NCBI GenBank assembly: GCA_949825045.1 | Contig: OX463835.1 | Coordinates: 20,787,201 to 20,851,200, forward strand | Source of the DNA: Argyresthia goedartella | Taxonomy: Eukaryota > Arthropoda > Insecta > Lepidoptera > Argyresthiidae | Direction of reading: 5' to 3' | DNA length: 64,000 bases | In this document: positions 48,350 to 59,850 of the stretch, piece after piece | Layout: every line of letters starts with the position of its first letter | How positions within the stretch are numbered: position 1 is the stretch's first letter | The notes under the pieces: generated by a model | Databases searched by the model: none | What the model saw: only the letters and a program-made list of their open reading frames with translations | Told to the model about the DNA's origin: nothing | Made by a program: the position numbers and the translations under genes

Positions 48350-49105
48350 ATGGCGAAACTCAATTGACTGCCAAAAACGCATTCCACAGTATGCATGCAT
48401 CCTTGGCGGAAACACAAGCTCCAGCAACCTTCTGCTGTGACAGTAGGAACTTGCGTACGTCCAGTTTGAATCTACATTTAGTTATTACACAACGAAGAGG
48501 TGGAGGGAGGTCATTCCAAATCTCGGAAGCTCGATATTTGAACCTTTAATGGGAGGCTGTTGTTCTGAGCTGAGGAACATTTAATTCAGGTACTATGAAT
48601 CTGAGCTTAAGGTGGCTTAAGTCTTTGTTTTATGGATTTACATGAAATTTTAAACTCGTATGGATACGCATAACGTAATTCGAAGCTCAGTGTCTATAAA
48701 TGGTCTGATTTTGTATAACATTTTGAGTCTCTAGAAACAGTTTCTTACCAGGTCTAGACAGTGCTCCTCGAATCTCTAAAAGCTGTCCATTTCAACCCTA
48801 ATTTTCCAGCTGACTGTACCCACTGAACCTCCTGCCCCATGATCTCAACGTTCATGATGGTAGTTTCCAAATTACAAACCTGTGTTTTAGACCCAGTTAT
48901 GATGTATTTAGATTTAGACGGATTCAACAGAAGGGAGTTCCTGCTCGACCACGAGGCAATGCGATCCAAGTTGGAATTTATTTTACTTGCACAGGTTTAA
49001 TAATCGTTTAGGTTAACCGGAAAATACAGTTGAACGTCATCTGCGTAGATGTGAAATTTACAGTTTTGGATTTGAAGAGCGAGATCAGCCGTGTATAAAT
49101 ACATA
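48350..49105 (-). pseudogene. LINE RT fragment (YADD to C-terminus), minus strand
   Basis: Reads FHIYADDVQLYF near 49045, then LDRIASWSSRNSLLLNPSKS and, in a shifted frame near 48540-48450, RASEIWNDLPPPLRCVITKC. It is the 3' half of a CR1/Jockey-like RT whose upstream half lies at 49990-50175. Several frameshifts. Confidence 0.7.
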
Positions 49106-49990
49106 TAATAATGCATGTTGTACTTGCCAGCATATTGAACAGGTTAACGAATGTAAGTACCTAGGTATTGTTGATTGTAAGTTTAGCTGGAAAAAAACAC
49201 ATTGGCTTTGTTGTGGATAAATTAAGGATACTGTTAAGAAAGTTTCATCAATGAAAGTACTGTGTGCCTAGATCCGTCCTTTACTGCCTTTATTTTGCAC
49301 TAGTAGACTCACTAATATCATATGGTATTATAACTTACGGTGGTTCATATAAAACTTATATTAATAAAATAAAACAATTGCAAATACGATTCCTGAAGAT
49401 TTTAGTTGATAAAAAAGTTAAAATTGAGTATACAGGTAATTGAGGGCTTATTTAAAAAATGTAACGTAATTCCTGTTGATAAAAAATACCTTTTGGAGAT
49501 AGCAAAGGAAGAATATTGGGATAATAGATACAAAATCATATTAAATAGTAAAACCAGGCGGGCTAGTAAGGGTCGACTCTTTGTACCTAAAGTGAATAAT
49601 AACTACGGAAAACGAACAAAAGAATACTTAGTTCCTAAGATATTTAATAGTATGTCTGACTTAACGAAGAATGTATTACCATATAAAGTTAGAAACAGGG
49701 CACTCAAAAAACATTTTCTTGAACATTTCTAATATGTGTGGTAGTTTGTAAATAAATATGTAATTGAATCTAACCATTGTATGCTTTAACTTTAACTTTG
49801 ATCATATTTATTTGAAATTTATATATTAAATGAATAAGAATATAAATATTAATACCTACTTTTAAAGCTTAAAGTGTGTAAAATGGATTTATTAAACAGA
49901 GTGTATTTGCCCCGAGAAACAACTATGTTGTTTGGGGTGTTATTTGTAAATTTATATGTAATTATGAGAAGAATAAATGATTTTTCTAAA
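49105..49990 (+). pseudogene. LINE C-terminal fragment inserted in the opposite LINE
   Basis: Decayed RT thumb region (ECKYLGIVDCKFSWKK; SLISYGIITYGGSYKTYINK) followed by the well-kept C-terminus EGLFKKCNVIPVDKKYLLEI through ALKKHFLEHF with a stop at 49730-49732. Then a 3' UTR to GAATAAATGATTTTTC and an A-rich tail. It separates the two halves of a minus-strand LINE. Confidence 0.7.
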
Positions 49991-50175
49991 AAAAATAAAA
50001 AAATAACAGTATTGGGCCCAATATGGAGCCTTGTGGTACCCCACGTAGAATGGGCTCTGCACTCGAGAAGAACTAAATTCCATCCACTTTGGTAATAACT
50101 ACCTGTTGAGAATGCTGACTAAGAAAACTATCAAACCACTTCAAGGTTTGATGTTCGAACCCATAATAAGATATC
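49990..50175 (-). pseudogene. LINE RT fragment (GVPQGS region)
   Basis: On the minus strand reads WFDSFLSQHSQQVVITKVDG, then GVPQGSILGPIL. It continues logically into the YADD fragment at 49105-48350 once the plus-strand insertion is set aside. Confidence 0.65.
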
Positions 50176-50640
50176 CCTCCCTCACACATCTACACACATA
50201 TATGCACACACACATACACCACACATTCACACGCGCATACACAACTCATTCACTTGCTCATCCACACATACACATTCCTACTCTTTCTCAAACATAAATT
50301 CCAACAACCTTCCATTATCTTATCATGCTGTATTATTCACCTAGTTTCCACCATTGTTCAGAGTTGGAGAGGCTGGTGATCTGTAATACAGGTCTCCTAG
50401 CACGGACACCGGTTCCTCATACATAAAATGATATATAGGTTAACTGTATACTAGTTAAGATAACATTTGTTATGTAAGTTTACTGTGTGAGAGAGAAATA
50501 AATAGACTTATTATTATTATTATTATTTGTTAGAAGGAGAGAGGTATTTATAGAATCAAACGCGCGTGATTAATCTAGCAGCACTACTACAGATCTACTA
50601 CCTTCTGCGTGAGCCGATAACAAATACAACATCACCATCA
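50176..50640. repeat. CA-rich stretch and retroposon tail
   Basis: 50178-50290 is rich in CACACA/CACATA words. At 50500-50528 GAAATAAATAGACTTATTAT with (TTA)n marks another retroposon 3' end. No gene. Confidence 0.5.
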
Positions 50641-51013
50641 CCATTCTTTTGCCGACTGAGTGGCAACCGACAGGAGACGGAATAAAAGGCTTGTCACTCT
50701 ATGCTCAGTTAATGTCTTGTCTATTTGATTGGAATACAATCCTAGCTTATATACTGAGTTGATACATGTTATTAATGACGTACATAAGACATAGGACGTG
50801 ATGAGATATTTCCGCATATTTGTGACGGGCGTACGGGCCGGCACAGGTGGCTTGAGTCGTCTTCGGTGGAGGACGAAAAAATGCGTTCTTCCAGGTAATT
50901 GGAAAAGTGTATTCGGTGATGGACCTATTTGTCAATTGTCAATTGTAAGACGGGCTGGTTTCCGCAACTCGACGACGAAAGCGCCTATTTTGCGTGTGGG
51001 TGGGAATGCGACA

Positions 51014-52052
51014 TCATTCGAGCCAACCCAACTCCTCCAGGAACGCCAGTAGGCCCTTTACGTTACCGACTATCCCTGGAAGGTCCCTCGATTGACCGAG
51101 GTGTTTAGCCCTGTAGTCCGCTACTCCTGTGCACTCCATGAGGACGTGAGCAGCCGTTTCTTCTGCCTCCAAGCAGGCTCTGCAAAGGGGGCTGTCGGTA
51201 ACACCTAGGACATATAGATGTTTATTAAATAAACCATGGCCAGTAAGTGCTGCAGTTACCAGTCGCATGCGCGGCCTACTAAGTCGAAGCAAGGTCTTAG
51301 CCAGCCTAGCGCTAGGGGACGGCAAGGCCAGCTTAGCCTGCCTGCACTCCTCATGGTTTGTCCAAAGATTGGCATGATCATTCCTGGTCGACTCTCTCAG
51401 AAATGAGCGTACCATCTTGAAGGGAAGAGGGATGATAGGTTCGGGACCATACGCTGTCAAGCTAGATCCTTTACGCGCCAACGCATCCGCTGCATCGTTA
51501 CCTCTTGATCCGCTGTGTCCTTTTATCCATTGAAGGATTACGCGGTTATGTTGACATACCTCCATTAGTCGTTTGTGACACTCGTACATTAGCCCTGAGT
51601 TAATAGTGTTGCTATTTAGGGCTTGTAGGACGGCCATGCTATCCGAGAGTATTCGAATGGAGGAATCTCTTACCTTTCTCGATGCTATGGCATTAGCGGC
51701 CGAGATGATGCCCATGCATTCAGCTTGAAAGACAGTATTATGGGCACCCAGTGGAATGGCTATCTTGATGTTTAGGTCCTCCGAGAAGGTGCCTGAACCA
51801 GTGCCTGCTTCAGTTTTTGAACCATCGGTAAAAATTCTGAGCTCTTTAACGTCGAGCCCCTCAACCCGATGGTCTTCATGTAACTGTATATTGTATTTTT
51901 TGTCAAAAACAAATTGTTTAGGGATTCTGTCACTGCAAGCCATAGAGATGGGAAATTTTTTGTAAACTTCCCCTAGAATGGCGGTGTGTGAGGTCCTGTT
52001 TTTCCTCCAAAGTCCTAAGGTGTTGAGTCTCACCGCAGATGACGCGGCCTCC
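51014..52052 (-). pseudogene. RNase H-bearing LINE, 3' part (I/R1/LOA group)
   Basis: C-terminal portion of ORF2 downstream of the RTE insertion. RNase H motifs are IFTDGSKTEAG, QAECMGIISA, RILSDSMAVL and GSRGNDAADALARKG. A terminal Cys/His cluster follows (PLCRACLEAEETAAHVLMEC). This part has an open frame and stops at 51016-51014. It continues the frame of 56211-56300 when the RTE insert and one target-site copy are disregarded. Elements of the I, R1 and LOA groups can carry such an RNase H; I cannot choose among them. Confidence 0.8.
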
Positions 52053-52084
52053 TGCTTAATATGATGTTCTCCGACCGGGTTCGG

Positions 52085-55000
52085 TCACGGCGACTGTAAC
52101 TGCTGGGGAAGGCGTCGTTCGTGTGCCCTCATATGGCTTGCGTAGCCTATTTTATTAGAAAAAGTGCGATTGCACTGGCCACACGTCAGCACGCCATTTT
52201 GGTGCGTGTACTGTATTGCGGCAGGTGTTCTGCCTCGTAGTTTGTCTCGCTTGGTATCAAGAGTAGCTCTTCGTTGGGCCTCGAAATCGAAGATCTTTGT
52301 GTGCACCGTATGTCGCCACTTTGCCTTGTCTTCCGTGAGTTCCTCCCACGTGGAGTGCTCGATACCGCAACTCTTCATATGTCGCTTCTGCACGTCTTTG
52401 AACCTCAAGAACTGACCGCCTTGCTTGCGTTTTCCGTTCTGTAGTTCACAGTATAAGAGACGTTTTGCAAGTCGTTCCTCTGGCATCCGTCGCACGTGGC
52501 CACACCATAGCAGGTGACGCCTCATCAAGTAAGCTTCGACCCCACCAACATTAGAACGTCGTAATATCTCTGTATTCCTGATACGGTCAGACCACTTGAC
52601 GTTCAAAATGTTTCGAATACATCTTAGATGGAATCTGTCTAAAGCGCTGATATGTTTACGGTATGGACACCAGGTCTCGGCGGAATAGAGAAGGTTCGGA
52701 AGAACTATGGCCATATAGACGGAGACTTTGGTGGATAGCTTGATGTCATGCGATCGGAAGACTTTGCGCTCCAACCTCCCAAAAGCTGCAGCAGCAGCGC
52801 TAATTCTTCCATTCAATTCTGGATCAAGATCGTATTTCGACGATACAGTGCTCCCAAGGTATTTGAACTTATCGACCTGCTTCAGTGAGTCTGCGCCAAG
52901 CTTTATATCGAGGGTCGAGTTGTCGACTCTTTGAGTGTCCATCGCCATGACCTCCGTCTTGCTGACACTGATTTTGAGCCCATATTTGCGGCATACCTCG
53001 TCGAAAGCCGTGATCCACTGTTGTAGTCCCTCCACAGAATCTGACACAAAGCAAAGATCGTCGGCGTACATAATCTCTCTAATTGTATCGCAGGATGTCT
53101 TAGTGCATGCTTTTAGTCGAGCGAGGTTAAATAGCTTTCCGTCTGTTCTAAAGCGGATATGAATACCAGATGTCGATTCGTCAATTGATTCTCTTACGAC
53201 TGCAGCAAAGTAGAGAGCAAACAAAGTCGGTGCCAGTACGCAACCTTGCTTTACTCCACAGGTAACGGAGAAAAACTCGGATTGCTCACCATTAAAGCTG
53301 ACACAACACTTCATATCATCGTGCAGTAGTCGTATAATCCGTACGAATTTTTCAGGGCAGCCCAGCTTTGCCAGTAGAATCCAGAGAGCTTCACGTGGTA
53401 CACAGTCAAAAGCCTTCTCTAGATCAATGAAGCAGAGAAACAGAGGTTGTCCTTGTTCTCGACTTTTCTCCTGAAGTTGGCGTACAGAAAATATAGCTTC
53501 ACACGTGCCTCTCTCCGGGCGGAAGCCAAACTGGGTTTCTGGCAAGTAAGATTCAGAAACAGGGATGAGGCGGTTAAGCAGGACACGAGCAAATGTTTTC
53601 CCTGCAGAAGATAGCAAAGATATTCCTCGGTAAGCATTACAGTCGGAACGGTCACCCTTGTTCTTGTATAGGGCGCAGATACGCGAGGCGATGAAGTCAT
53701 CTGGGATCCTTTCCTCGTTCCACATCTGTACAAACAGCTTCCAGAGTATTTTATGAAGTTCTGCAGTGCCATATTTTAGTAGTTCAGCCGGGATGTTGTC
53801 AAGGCCCACCGCCTTATTATTCTTTTGCTGATTTACAGCGTCGATCACTTCAGTAAGGGTTGGCGGTTCTTCTAACTTAGGCATTGCATCAAGGCTTGTA
53901 GTACCCCGGATATGTTCCAGATCTGCTGAACGATCTACGTTGAGTAGGTTGTTGAAGTGTTCAGCCCAGCGTTGGAGAACCTCGTCCTTAGACGTTAATC
54001 TCTGCGAGCCGTCGAGAGATCGTAATGGCACATTTACATGTTGAGTAGTGCCAATTAGATTCCGGACTTCACTGTAAAAGGCGCCAAGTTGTTTACAGTC
54101 AGCAAGCAGTTGTATATGGCGCGCTTTATCTTTCCACCATTTGTCCTTAGTCTCTCGTGTAAGTTTCCTCAGTTCTCTGGTGCTAACTTTTATTTGGTCT
54201 TGTAGGTTCAAGTTGCCACTCTGCTCTTGAGTACGCAAAAGTTTCCGGTGTTTTTCTATAGCTTCTACCAAAGCCTGGTTATTGTCATCGAACCAGTCCT
54301 CGCGAACAAGTTTCCTGAGTCCCAGCGTTTCGGTAGCAGCTTCTTTAAGATCGGAGCTCAAAGACTTCCAGGCCTCTTCTAAATCTTGATCGCTAGTGTT
54401 ACGTGTAGCCAGCCTGTTGTTCAGAGCAATCCCAAAGGCGGCTCTTGTCTCTTGGCTTTGAAGTTTCTGCACGTTCAGACTGACATTAGTTGTCTTTCCA
54501 CGGCGATAAGGTGGGTGGAGACGCAGTTTCATCTTGATAACAACCAACCTGTGGTCAGTCCAGCAGTTAGCGCCTCTCATGACTCGAGTGATTTGCACTT
54601 GAGATAGGTCTTTTTGGCGTACCAGAGCATAGTCAATCAGGTGCCAGTGTTTAGACCTTGGATGCATCCATGTCGTTTTGTATTTAGCTGGCAATCTGAA
54701 GCAGGTGTTGGTAATGGCCAACTCATACTGAGCACACAAACTTAGCAGAAGATTTCCATTGCTATTCATGGTGCCTACGCCATGTCTTCCGAGCACCTTG
54801 GGCCACGCTTCATGATCTCGTCCAACGCGTGCGTTAAAATCGCCAAGGACAAGCACCTGCTCTCTTTGGGGGATCTTCACTACAGCATCGGAAAGTTCCT
54901 TGTAGAATTTATCCTTCGTTTTGTCGTCTTTATCCAAAGTTGGGGAATAAACGCTGAGGATGTTCAGATGATTATCGTTGTCCAGGTGTATTCGCAATAA

Positions 55001-55606
55001 AATGACACGATCTGAGATGTTAACAGGACACTCATTCAACCTTTGCACTATCTCGTTCTTAATTGCGAAACCAACACCAGATCGACGGGGTTCTGATGCT
55101 GCGTTTCCTTTCCAGAAGAATGTATAGCCGCCTCCATGCTCTACTATTTTGCCCTCTTCCGCTAGATGGGTCTCACTAAGTGCGGCTATATCGATATTGT
55201 ACCGTCGTAATTCTCGGGCAACGATAGCAGTTTTCCGCTCCGGGCATAGGTTGGTGTCACGATCGAGTAGAGTTCGTACATTCCAAGCGGCAAAAGTCAA
55301 TGGTTGGATTTTCGTAATTTTATTCTTGTTTCGACCGCGAGTCTGGGATGCACAGGCAGCCGCGGTTGCTACCTCCCATTTGGGTTGGGATAAACATTTG
55401 TTTGGGGCACCTTTTCTAGCCCCCTCCACGGCTGGGCGTGGGAAGCAGTGTTTCCCTGAATAAGGCTGCTTCGTCGCACAGAGTGCTGCCGAATCTACGA
55501 AGTTATCCCTTGTTCTACGCAGAAGCGACCACTCTCTCTGAGCCGCCTGTGTGCAAGATAAGCCAAAGCCCGGCTTACATCGATACCGAACCTCTCTGCC
55601 TCTCAT
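52085..55606 (-). CDS. RTE-like LINE ORF: endonuclease, RT and C2H2 finger, 1173 aa
   Basis: Single polyprotein for target-primed retrotransposition. From the ATG at 55606: endonuclease motifs WNVRTLL (108-114), LSETH (143-147), LGDFNARVG (from 254) and WTDHRLV (from 349). RT motifs are [31 protein letters not shown] (about 726-736), [10 protein letters not shown] (from 784) and [10 protein letters not shown] (YADD 847-850). The thumb has [10 protein letters not shown], and a C-terminal C-x2-C-x12-H-x3-H finger spans about 1142-1162 (CGQCNRTF...HMRAH). The frame is open through GTG at 55615; ATG at 55606 is the first methionine. No break found over the whole length. The RTE-like label rests on motif style ([14 protein letters not shown]) and would need a tree. 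Confidence 0.92.
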   Translation of the reverse strand: MRGREVRYRCKPGFGLSCTQAAQREWSLLRRTRDNFVDSAALCATKQPYSGKHCFPRPAVEGARKGAPNKCLSQPKWEVATAAACASQTRGRNKNKITKIQPLTFAAWNVRTLLDRDTNLCPERKTAIVARELRRYNIDIAALSETHLAEEGKIVEHGGGYTFFWKGNAASEPRRSGVGFAIKNEIVQRLNECPVNISDRVILLRIHLDNDNHLNILSVYSPTLDKDDKTKDKFYKELSDAVVKIPQREQVLVLGDFNARVGRDHEAWPKVLGRHGVGTMNSNGNLLLSLCAQYELAITNTCFRLPAKYKTTWMHPRSKHWHLIDYALVRQKDLSQVQITRVMRGANCWTDHRLVVIKMKLRLHPPYRRGKTTNVSLNVQKLQSQETRAAFGIALNNRLATRNTSDQDLEEAWKSLSSDLKEAATETLGLRKLVREDWFDDNNQALVEAIEKHRKLLRTQEQSGNLNLQDQIKVSTRELRKLTRETKDKWWKDKARHIQLLADCKQLGAFYSEVRNLIGTTQHVNVPLRSLDGSQRLTSKDEVLQRWAEHFNNLLNVDRSADLEHIRGTTSLDAMPKLEEPPTLTEVIDAVNQQKNNKAVGLDNIPAELLKYGTAELHKILWKLFVQMWNEERIPDDFIASRICALYKNKGDRSDCNAYRGISLLSSAGKTFARVLLNRLIPVSESYLPETQFGFRPERGTCEAIFSVRQLQEKSREQGQPLFLCFIDLEKAFDCVPREALWILLAKLGCPEKFVRIIRLLHDDMKCCVSFNGEQSEFFSVTCGVKQGCVLAPTLFALYFAAVVRESIDESTSGIHIRFRTDGKLFNLARLKACTKTSCDTIREIMYADDLCFVSDSVEGLQQWITAFDEVCRKYGLKISVSKTEVMAMDTQRVDNSTLDIKLGADSLKQVDKFKYLGSTVSSKYDLDPELNGRISAAAAAFGRLERKVFRSHDIKLSTKVSVYMAIVLPNLLYSAETWCPYRKHISALDRFHLRCIRNILNVKWSDRIRNTEILRRSNVGGVEAYLMRRHLLWCGHVRRMPEERLAKRLLYCELQNGKRKQGGQFLRFKDVQKRHMKSCGIEHSTWEELTEDKAKWRHTVHTKIFDFEAQRRATLDTKRDKLRGRTPAAIQYTHQNGVLTCGQCNRTFSNKIGYASHMRAHERRLPQQLQSP

Positions 55607-55615
55607 TGTCGCCAC

Positions 55616-56200
55616 AGGGCTTGATGTAAGTCAGTGTCCGTTATATTTGCTGAAACAGTCAAGTGCGCAGGATATATTTAGGTGCATAAACGGGCGCGCA
55701 TATGCAGATGCACCCTCTCGTCCTCGTCCTCCTTGGACCAATGGAACGCAGAATCGATACGATTGGAGGAGAATTTGGATGCAGTGTATGGCCGCCAGTT
55801 GCCTTGTCCTCTACTGACGCCCTCGGCATTACACGCTGCCTTGCTGACTCGCCGACTCCGCCAAGCCACTGTTGCTTATCAGTAGTCGGGCTGCCTTCGG
55901 CGCCGAGCCAGTCTTCAGGCGCTATGCGGGAGGATTCCGCCCCCTTTCGGTCTGTGACCTGTCCGCCTAAAAGTATCCAGATCCATCGCCTCTTCCGCCA
56001 GCATTGCCGTACCAAAGTCCACCTTTTTCGCCGCTACTGCCGTTGAGGTCTTCACCTGTAACCCTAGGCAAGGGGCCTGTTGGTCCGCGGGAGGTATTTT
56101 ATTTCCCTCCAGCCCTGCAGGTGTCGTAAGGACAACCTGTCGAGCACCCCCTATCCGCCACCTGGGGACGCGTTCCCTAGGGGTGAGGCTCCCCCGAGAA
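55616..56200 (-). other. 5' region of the RTE-like LINE
   Basis: GC-rich. The minus strand has an open stretch 56180-55918 reading PRWRIGGARQVVLTTPAGLE through TGHRPKGGGILPHS, which could be a short ORF1 or chance. The rest is probably 5' UTR and promoter. Confidence 0.45.
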
Positions 56201-56210
56201 TGCTTAATAT

Positions 56211-57120
56211 ACAGCTGGAGTGGCGGAAGACACAGCATGGCCTCCATTGCTGCTGTTGGAGTAGTTCTCATACTATGATATATATGTATGTGATAGCCAT
56301 GCAGGCCAGCCTTTGGAAGCTTTGGAGTTTGCTTACCATTGTGGTTAGTTTGGTTCTGGTCCACCACACCACAGCTCCGTAGCAGAGAAGAGGACGGATC
56401 ACCGTTACGTACAGCCAAAGAATGATGTTGGGAGAAAGTCCCCACTTTTTCCCCACCATTCTCCGACACTGCCAGAAAGCAATACTCGCCTTCTTTAGTT
56501 TGTTGTCGATGTGGCTACTCCAGTTGAGCTTGCTGTCCAAGGTTATGCCCAGGTACTTCACCTCAGTTGCTAGCTGGAGTTCCGTTCCAAAGAGCTTAGG
56601 TAGGGTATACCTACCAAGAGCCCTATTGTTAGTGAACATGACCATTTCCGTTTTTGTTGGGTTAACCGCCAGGTCATATTCTAAACACCAGCGCTCCACG
56701 ATGCGAAGAGCTGTTTGTTTAAGGTTGCATACTGTGCTCGCAAATTTACCTGTGATGAGGATTACCAAATCGTCGGCGTATCCTACGGTGTAGTATCCAT
56801 TAGCGTTAAGCTTGGTAATCAGGTCGTTAATGACCAGATTCCACAGAAGCGGGGAGAGCACTCCTCCCTGCGGGCATCCCCGCAGTTGATGTTGGTAGGC
56901 GCTGGTGTGCTAAGCGGGCAAGTTGAATGGTAGCAGTCTATTGAAGTATTAGTAAAATCTGTTACCTGTTGTTCGATTTGTTCGGGTCCCTCCGGATCTG
57001 GTAGAGTCTCAGCCCAAGCAAGTCTTTCACCTAGGATAGCTCTGTACCTGGTTCTGTCAGTCTTGCGTGGGTTTCTCTTAGGGACAGTTGGGGAGAACGC
57101 TGCGTTGATCTCGAAGCGTA
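56211..57120 (-). pseudogene. RNase H-bearing LINE, 5' part of ORF2, internally deleted
   Basis: 57115-56885 encodes the endonuclease-RT linker (FSPTVPKRNPRKTDRTRYRA; TSIDCYHSTCPLSTPAPTNI). Then a deletion and frame change lead directly to GCPQGGVLSPLLWNLVINDL (56883), GYADDLVILITGKF and YLGITLDSKLNWSSHI. A further frameshift near 56300 leads to MRTTPTAAMEAMLCLPPLQL at the RTE target site. RT fingers are missing. Confidence 0.8.
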
Positions 57121-57398
57121 TCCATCGATGAATCAAATCAAATAAAATCAAATCAAAAATCATTTATTTCCATAGGATGTTGTTACATCACTTAGATCAG
57201 TCATTACATTTTTTTGGGTGAGTTCACTAACACAATGGCGGAATCTGTGGAGAAGAGCTCACCGAAGAAACTCCACAGTCGTCGCATCTTTTGCGTTTCC
57301 TTTTTTAAATAAAATATTGTCAAATTACAAAATGAATGCTAATTATATATCGAAACAGCCTGTTACTCAAACAATCTATTCCCATGGACATCTGTCCT

Positions 57399-57980
57399 CT
57401 AAGTAATCAGATATCCTATAGTAACCTTTTTATACAATTTCTCTTTTATTATTATTTTAAACTTGTCTAAAGGTAAGTTTTTAATATCAGTAGGGACCTT
57501 ATTGTAATAGCGTATACAATTGCCTTTAAAAGAATTACTAATTTTATGTAGTCGGCTTACATAAGCAACCAACTTGTCTTTATTTCTAGTATTAAAATTG
57601 TGTATATCACTGTACTTCTGAAAATTAGTTATATTTCTTTTTACATACACAAGATTGTCATAGATATATTGAGACACAAATGTCAGAATATTGATTTCTT
57701 TAAACTTTTCCCTCAGTGACACTCTAGGCCCTAATCTATAAATTGCACGAACAGCCCGTTTCTGCAGAATAAATATACTATTAGCATTCGCAGCGTGACC
57801 CCACAATAAAATACCATAGGTCATTAGACTATGAAAGTAACTAAAGTAGACTAGTCTAGCGGTGTCTACGTCGGTAAGAGCTCTAATTTTTTTAACTGCG
57901 AACGCTGCCGAACTCAGTCTGTTCGACAATTTATTTATATGAGGATCCCAATGTAGTTTGGCGTCTAAAGTAATGCCCAA
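57399..57980 (-). pseudogene. LINE family 2 RT C-terminus (3' segment)
   Basis: Open frame MGITLDAKLHWDPHINKLSN to KEKLYKKVTIGYLIT with a natural stop at 57399. Lacks everything upstream, so it is a fragment, but it shows the intact C-terminus lost by frameshift in the 42 kb copy. Confidence 0.85.
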
Positions 57981-58003
57981 AAAGACTGGAAATTGAGTTA
58001 TTC

Positions 58004-59094
58004 ATGAACTGTAATAATATTGATATTTTATGTATAACAGAGCACTTTTTAAAGAGTTATCAGTTCATGTTCAACTTTAATAACCACCACGTTGCTAGTT
58101 CGTTCAACAGAAAAACAGCTGATCGCGGTGGCTCCTTAATACTTGTAAATAATAGTTTTAAATATAAGGAACGAGTTGACATAGTGAGCCTGTCTGTTGA
58201 GCGTACCATGGAAATAGCCTGTATTGAACTTGAACAACTTATTGTAATGAGCGTATACAGACCACCAGATTCATCCTTTGATTTATTCGAAAAGAAAATG
58301 GATGAAGTGTTGATTAAAATCAGCGATAAAAACATTTTTTTTATAATTTGTGGTGATTTTAATGTTAATCTGTTAGAGGATAATAATATTTGTACTAGAT
58401 TAAAATCTTTATTTTTATGTCACAACATGAACTATCTGTTTTTGGAGCCTACTAGAATTACTGCAACATCTGCTACCTGCATTGACAATATATTTACTAA
58501 CATTACGCCCATTTTCAAATCGGTCATCAATAAATTAACCTCTGATCACTCTGGTCAGATAGGTATATTCAATATTAAAATAAAAAAGGACCAAAAAGAG
58601 GATATTACATGTGTGCCCGTTAGTGACACTCGGCTTGAACACTACAGGAATAATATTTTAGATAAACTATGGGAAATACCATACAGTGACGATCCAAATT
58701 TGTTGTACAACTCAGTATTTAACCTTGTCAAAAATGAATATGATACGGTATTTAAATCAAAAACTATAAAAGTTAATAACAAAGCTTTGTTTAGTGATTG
58801 GGCGACAGTTGGAATTCATAGGAGCAGACGAAGATTATATGAACTCTATGAAGAGAAATCATATAACAAAAATACGGCCTTTCTAGATTATGTTCGTAGT
58901 TATTCAAAAATGTTTAAACGCGTTTGTGCCGTAGCTAAATCTAATTTCATTAAAAACAAAATTGAATCTAGTAGCAATGTAATGAAAACGACTTGGCAAA
59001 TTATAAACAGAGAGACTGGAAAGGCCAAAGCTACACATAATAACTTCAAACTTAAGATAGATAATCAATTGCTAAGTACAGACCTAGAAGTAGC
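58004..59094 (+). pseudogene. LINE family 2 endonuclease segment, inverted
   Basis: Open through the whole endonuclease (ILCITEHFLKSYQ; MSVYRPPDSS; IICGDFNVNLL; SDHSGQIGIF) and the linker, ending at GDACG-type host sequence after LEVA. The ORF runs on for 22 foreign codons. It retains the sense codon (TTA) where the 42 kb copy has TAA. Confidence 0.85.
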
Positions 59095-59850
59095 CCTGTT
59101 TGGAGACGCTTGCGGTTTTCACCGCTGGAAGCGTTCCAGATGGGTTTTTTTGACCTGACACGATCCATAGTCAAATGTATAGAGATTCGTCTACTCGATT
59201 TCCCACCCTCCACGGAGCCCGCACAATTGGGAGCGCCTACTCGCTTGGAACAGCTTTCAGTCGCTAGGAGTACCGAGTATATATAGGAGCATAGGGCTGG
59301 TACTTGGCGCGACATCGGGAGCTCGCTTCTGTGGACGATGGGAACCAAGGTGTCAGCGACATGGTCCCACCGCCGTAGTCACCGAAGCTTACCCCGTCAG
59401 CATGACCCATCCCACCGCTTTGACTGACGCCTTAGGGGACCCTACACCCCTAGCCGTGGCCCTCTGACGGGACACTTGGCCGTTACCTCAACCCGCGGCT
59501 ACGGGCGAGGCTACCGTTGTGCCTGAAATCCAGGCCAAAGAGGGCGTGTTGCCTTACGAAGCTAAATCCACAGCAACGCTCGGCTCAACCCCCCTGGACC
59601 CCTTCATCCTGGCCTACGGTGATCAACTGCGCAGACCACAAGACGCAGGTGAGTGTAGATAGTCTGCCGGGTACACCCACCTTAACCGACAGAACCGGAG
59701 GGACTTTTAGCCATCAGCTAGTAAGAGGTCCGGGGACCAGTCATTAGCCGCCGTTACCAGGGTGCACCAGGAGGAAGCAGAAGTTATGCAGTCGGACGTA
59801 TCCTTCTGCATCACTTCAGCACCCCCACACTAGGAGGTAATCGCTCAGAA
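59095..59850 (-). other. GC-rich segment, possibly 5' UTR/ORF1 start of the RNase H LINE
   Basis: Base composition differs from the AT-rich LINE family 2 and matches the RNase H-bearing LINE at 51-57 kb. On the minus strand a possible ORF1 start at 59168 reads MDRVRSKKPIWNASSGENRK before the junction with the inverted LINE segment. I infer, weakly, that this is the 5' end of the same LINE into which the twin-primed copy inserted. Confidence 0.3.

Larger units (their letters stand above)
52053..56210 (-). mobile_element. RTE-like LINE with 10-bp target-site duplication
   Basis: The element (52063-56200) is bounded by identical TGCTTAATAT at 52053-52062 and 56201-56210. The duplication lies in the coding sequence of another LINE, whose reading frame resumes on the far side. 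A 5' region of about 600 bases, GC-rich and partly open, precedes one long ORF. The 3' end (GGAGAACATC on the minus strand) has no poly-A, as in RTE-type elements. Intact ORF and perfect duplication indicate a young copy. Confidence 0.88.
57125..59094. mobile_element. LINE family 2, copy with inverted 5' segment
   Basis: 57125-57985 is the 3' end in minus orientation (tail of TTTGA-type units, RT C-terminus from MGITLDAKL). 57986-59094 is the endonuclease portion in plus orientation, from LEIELFMNCNN to STDLEVA. RT fingers and palm are absent. Both parts match the 42-47 kb copy almost base for base. Confidence 0.9.

Noticed and set aside
56268..56469. Single ORF joining RT thumb and GC-rich region at 55.9-56.5 kb
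   Set aside because: It crosses the boundary between two different LINEs at the target-site duplication and is a chance fusion.
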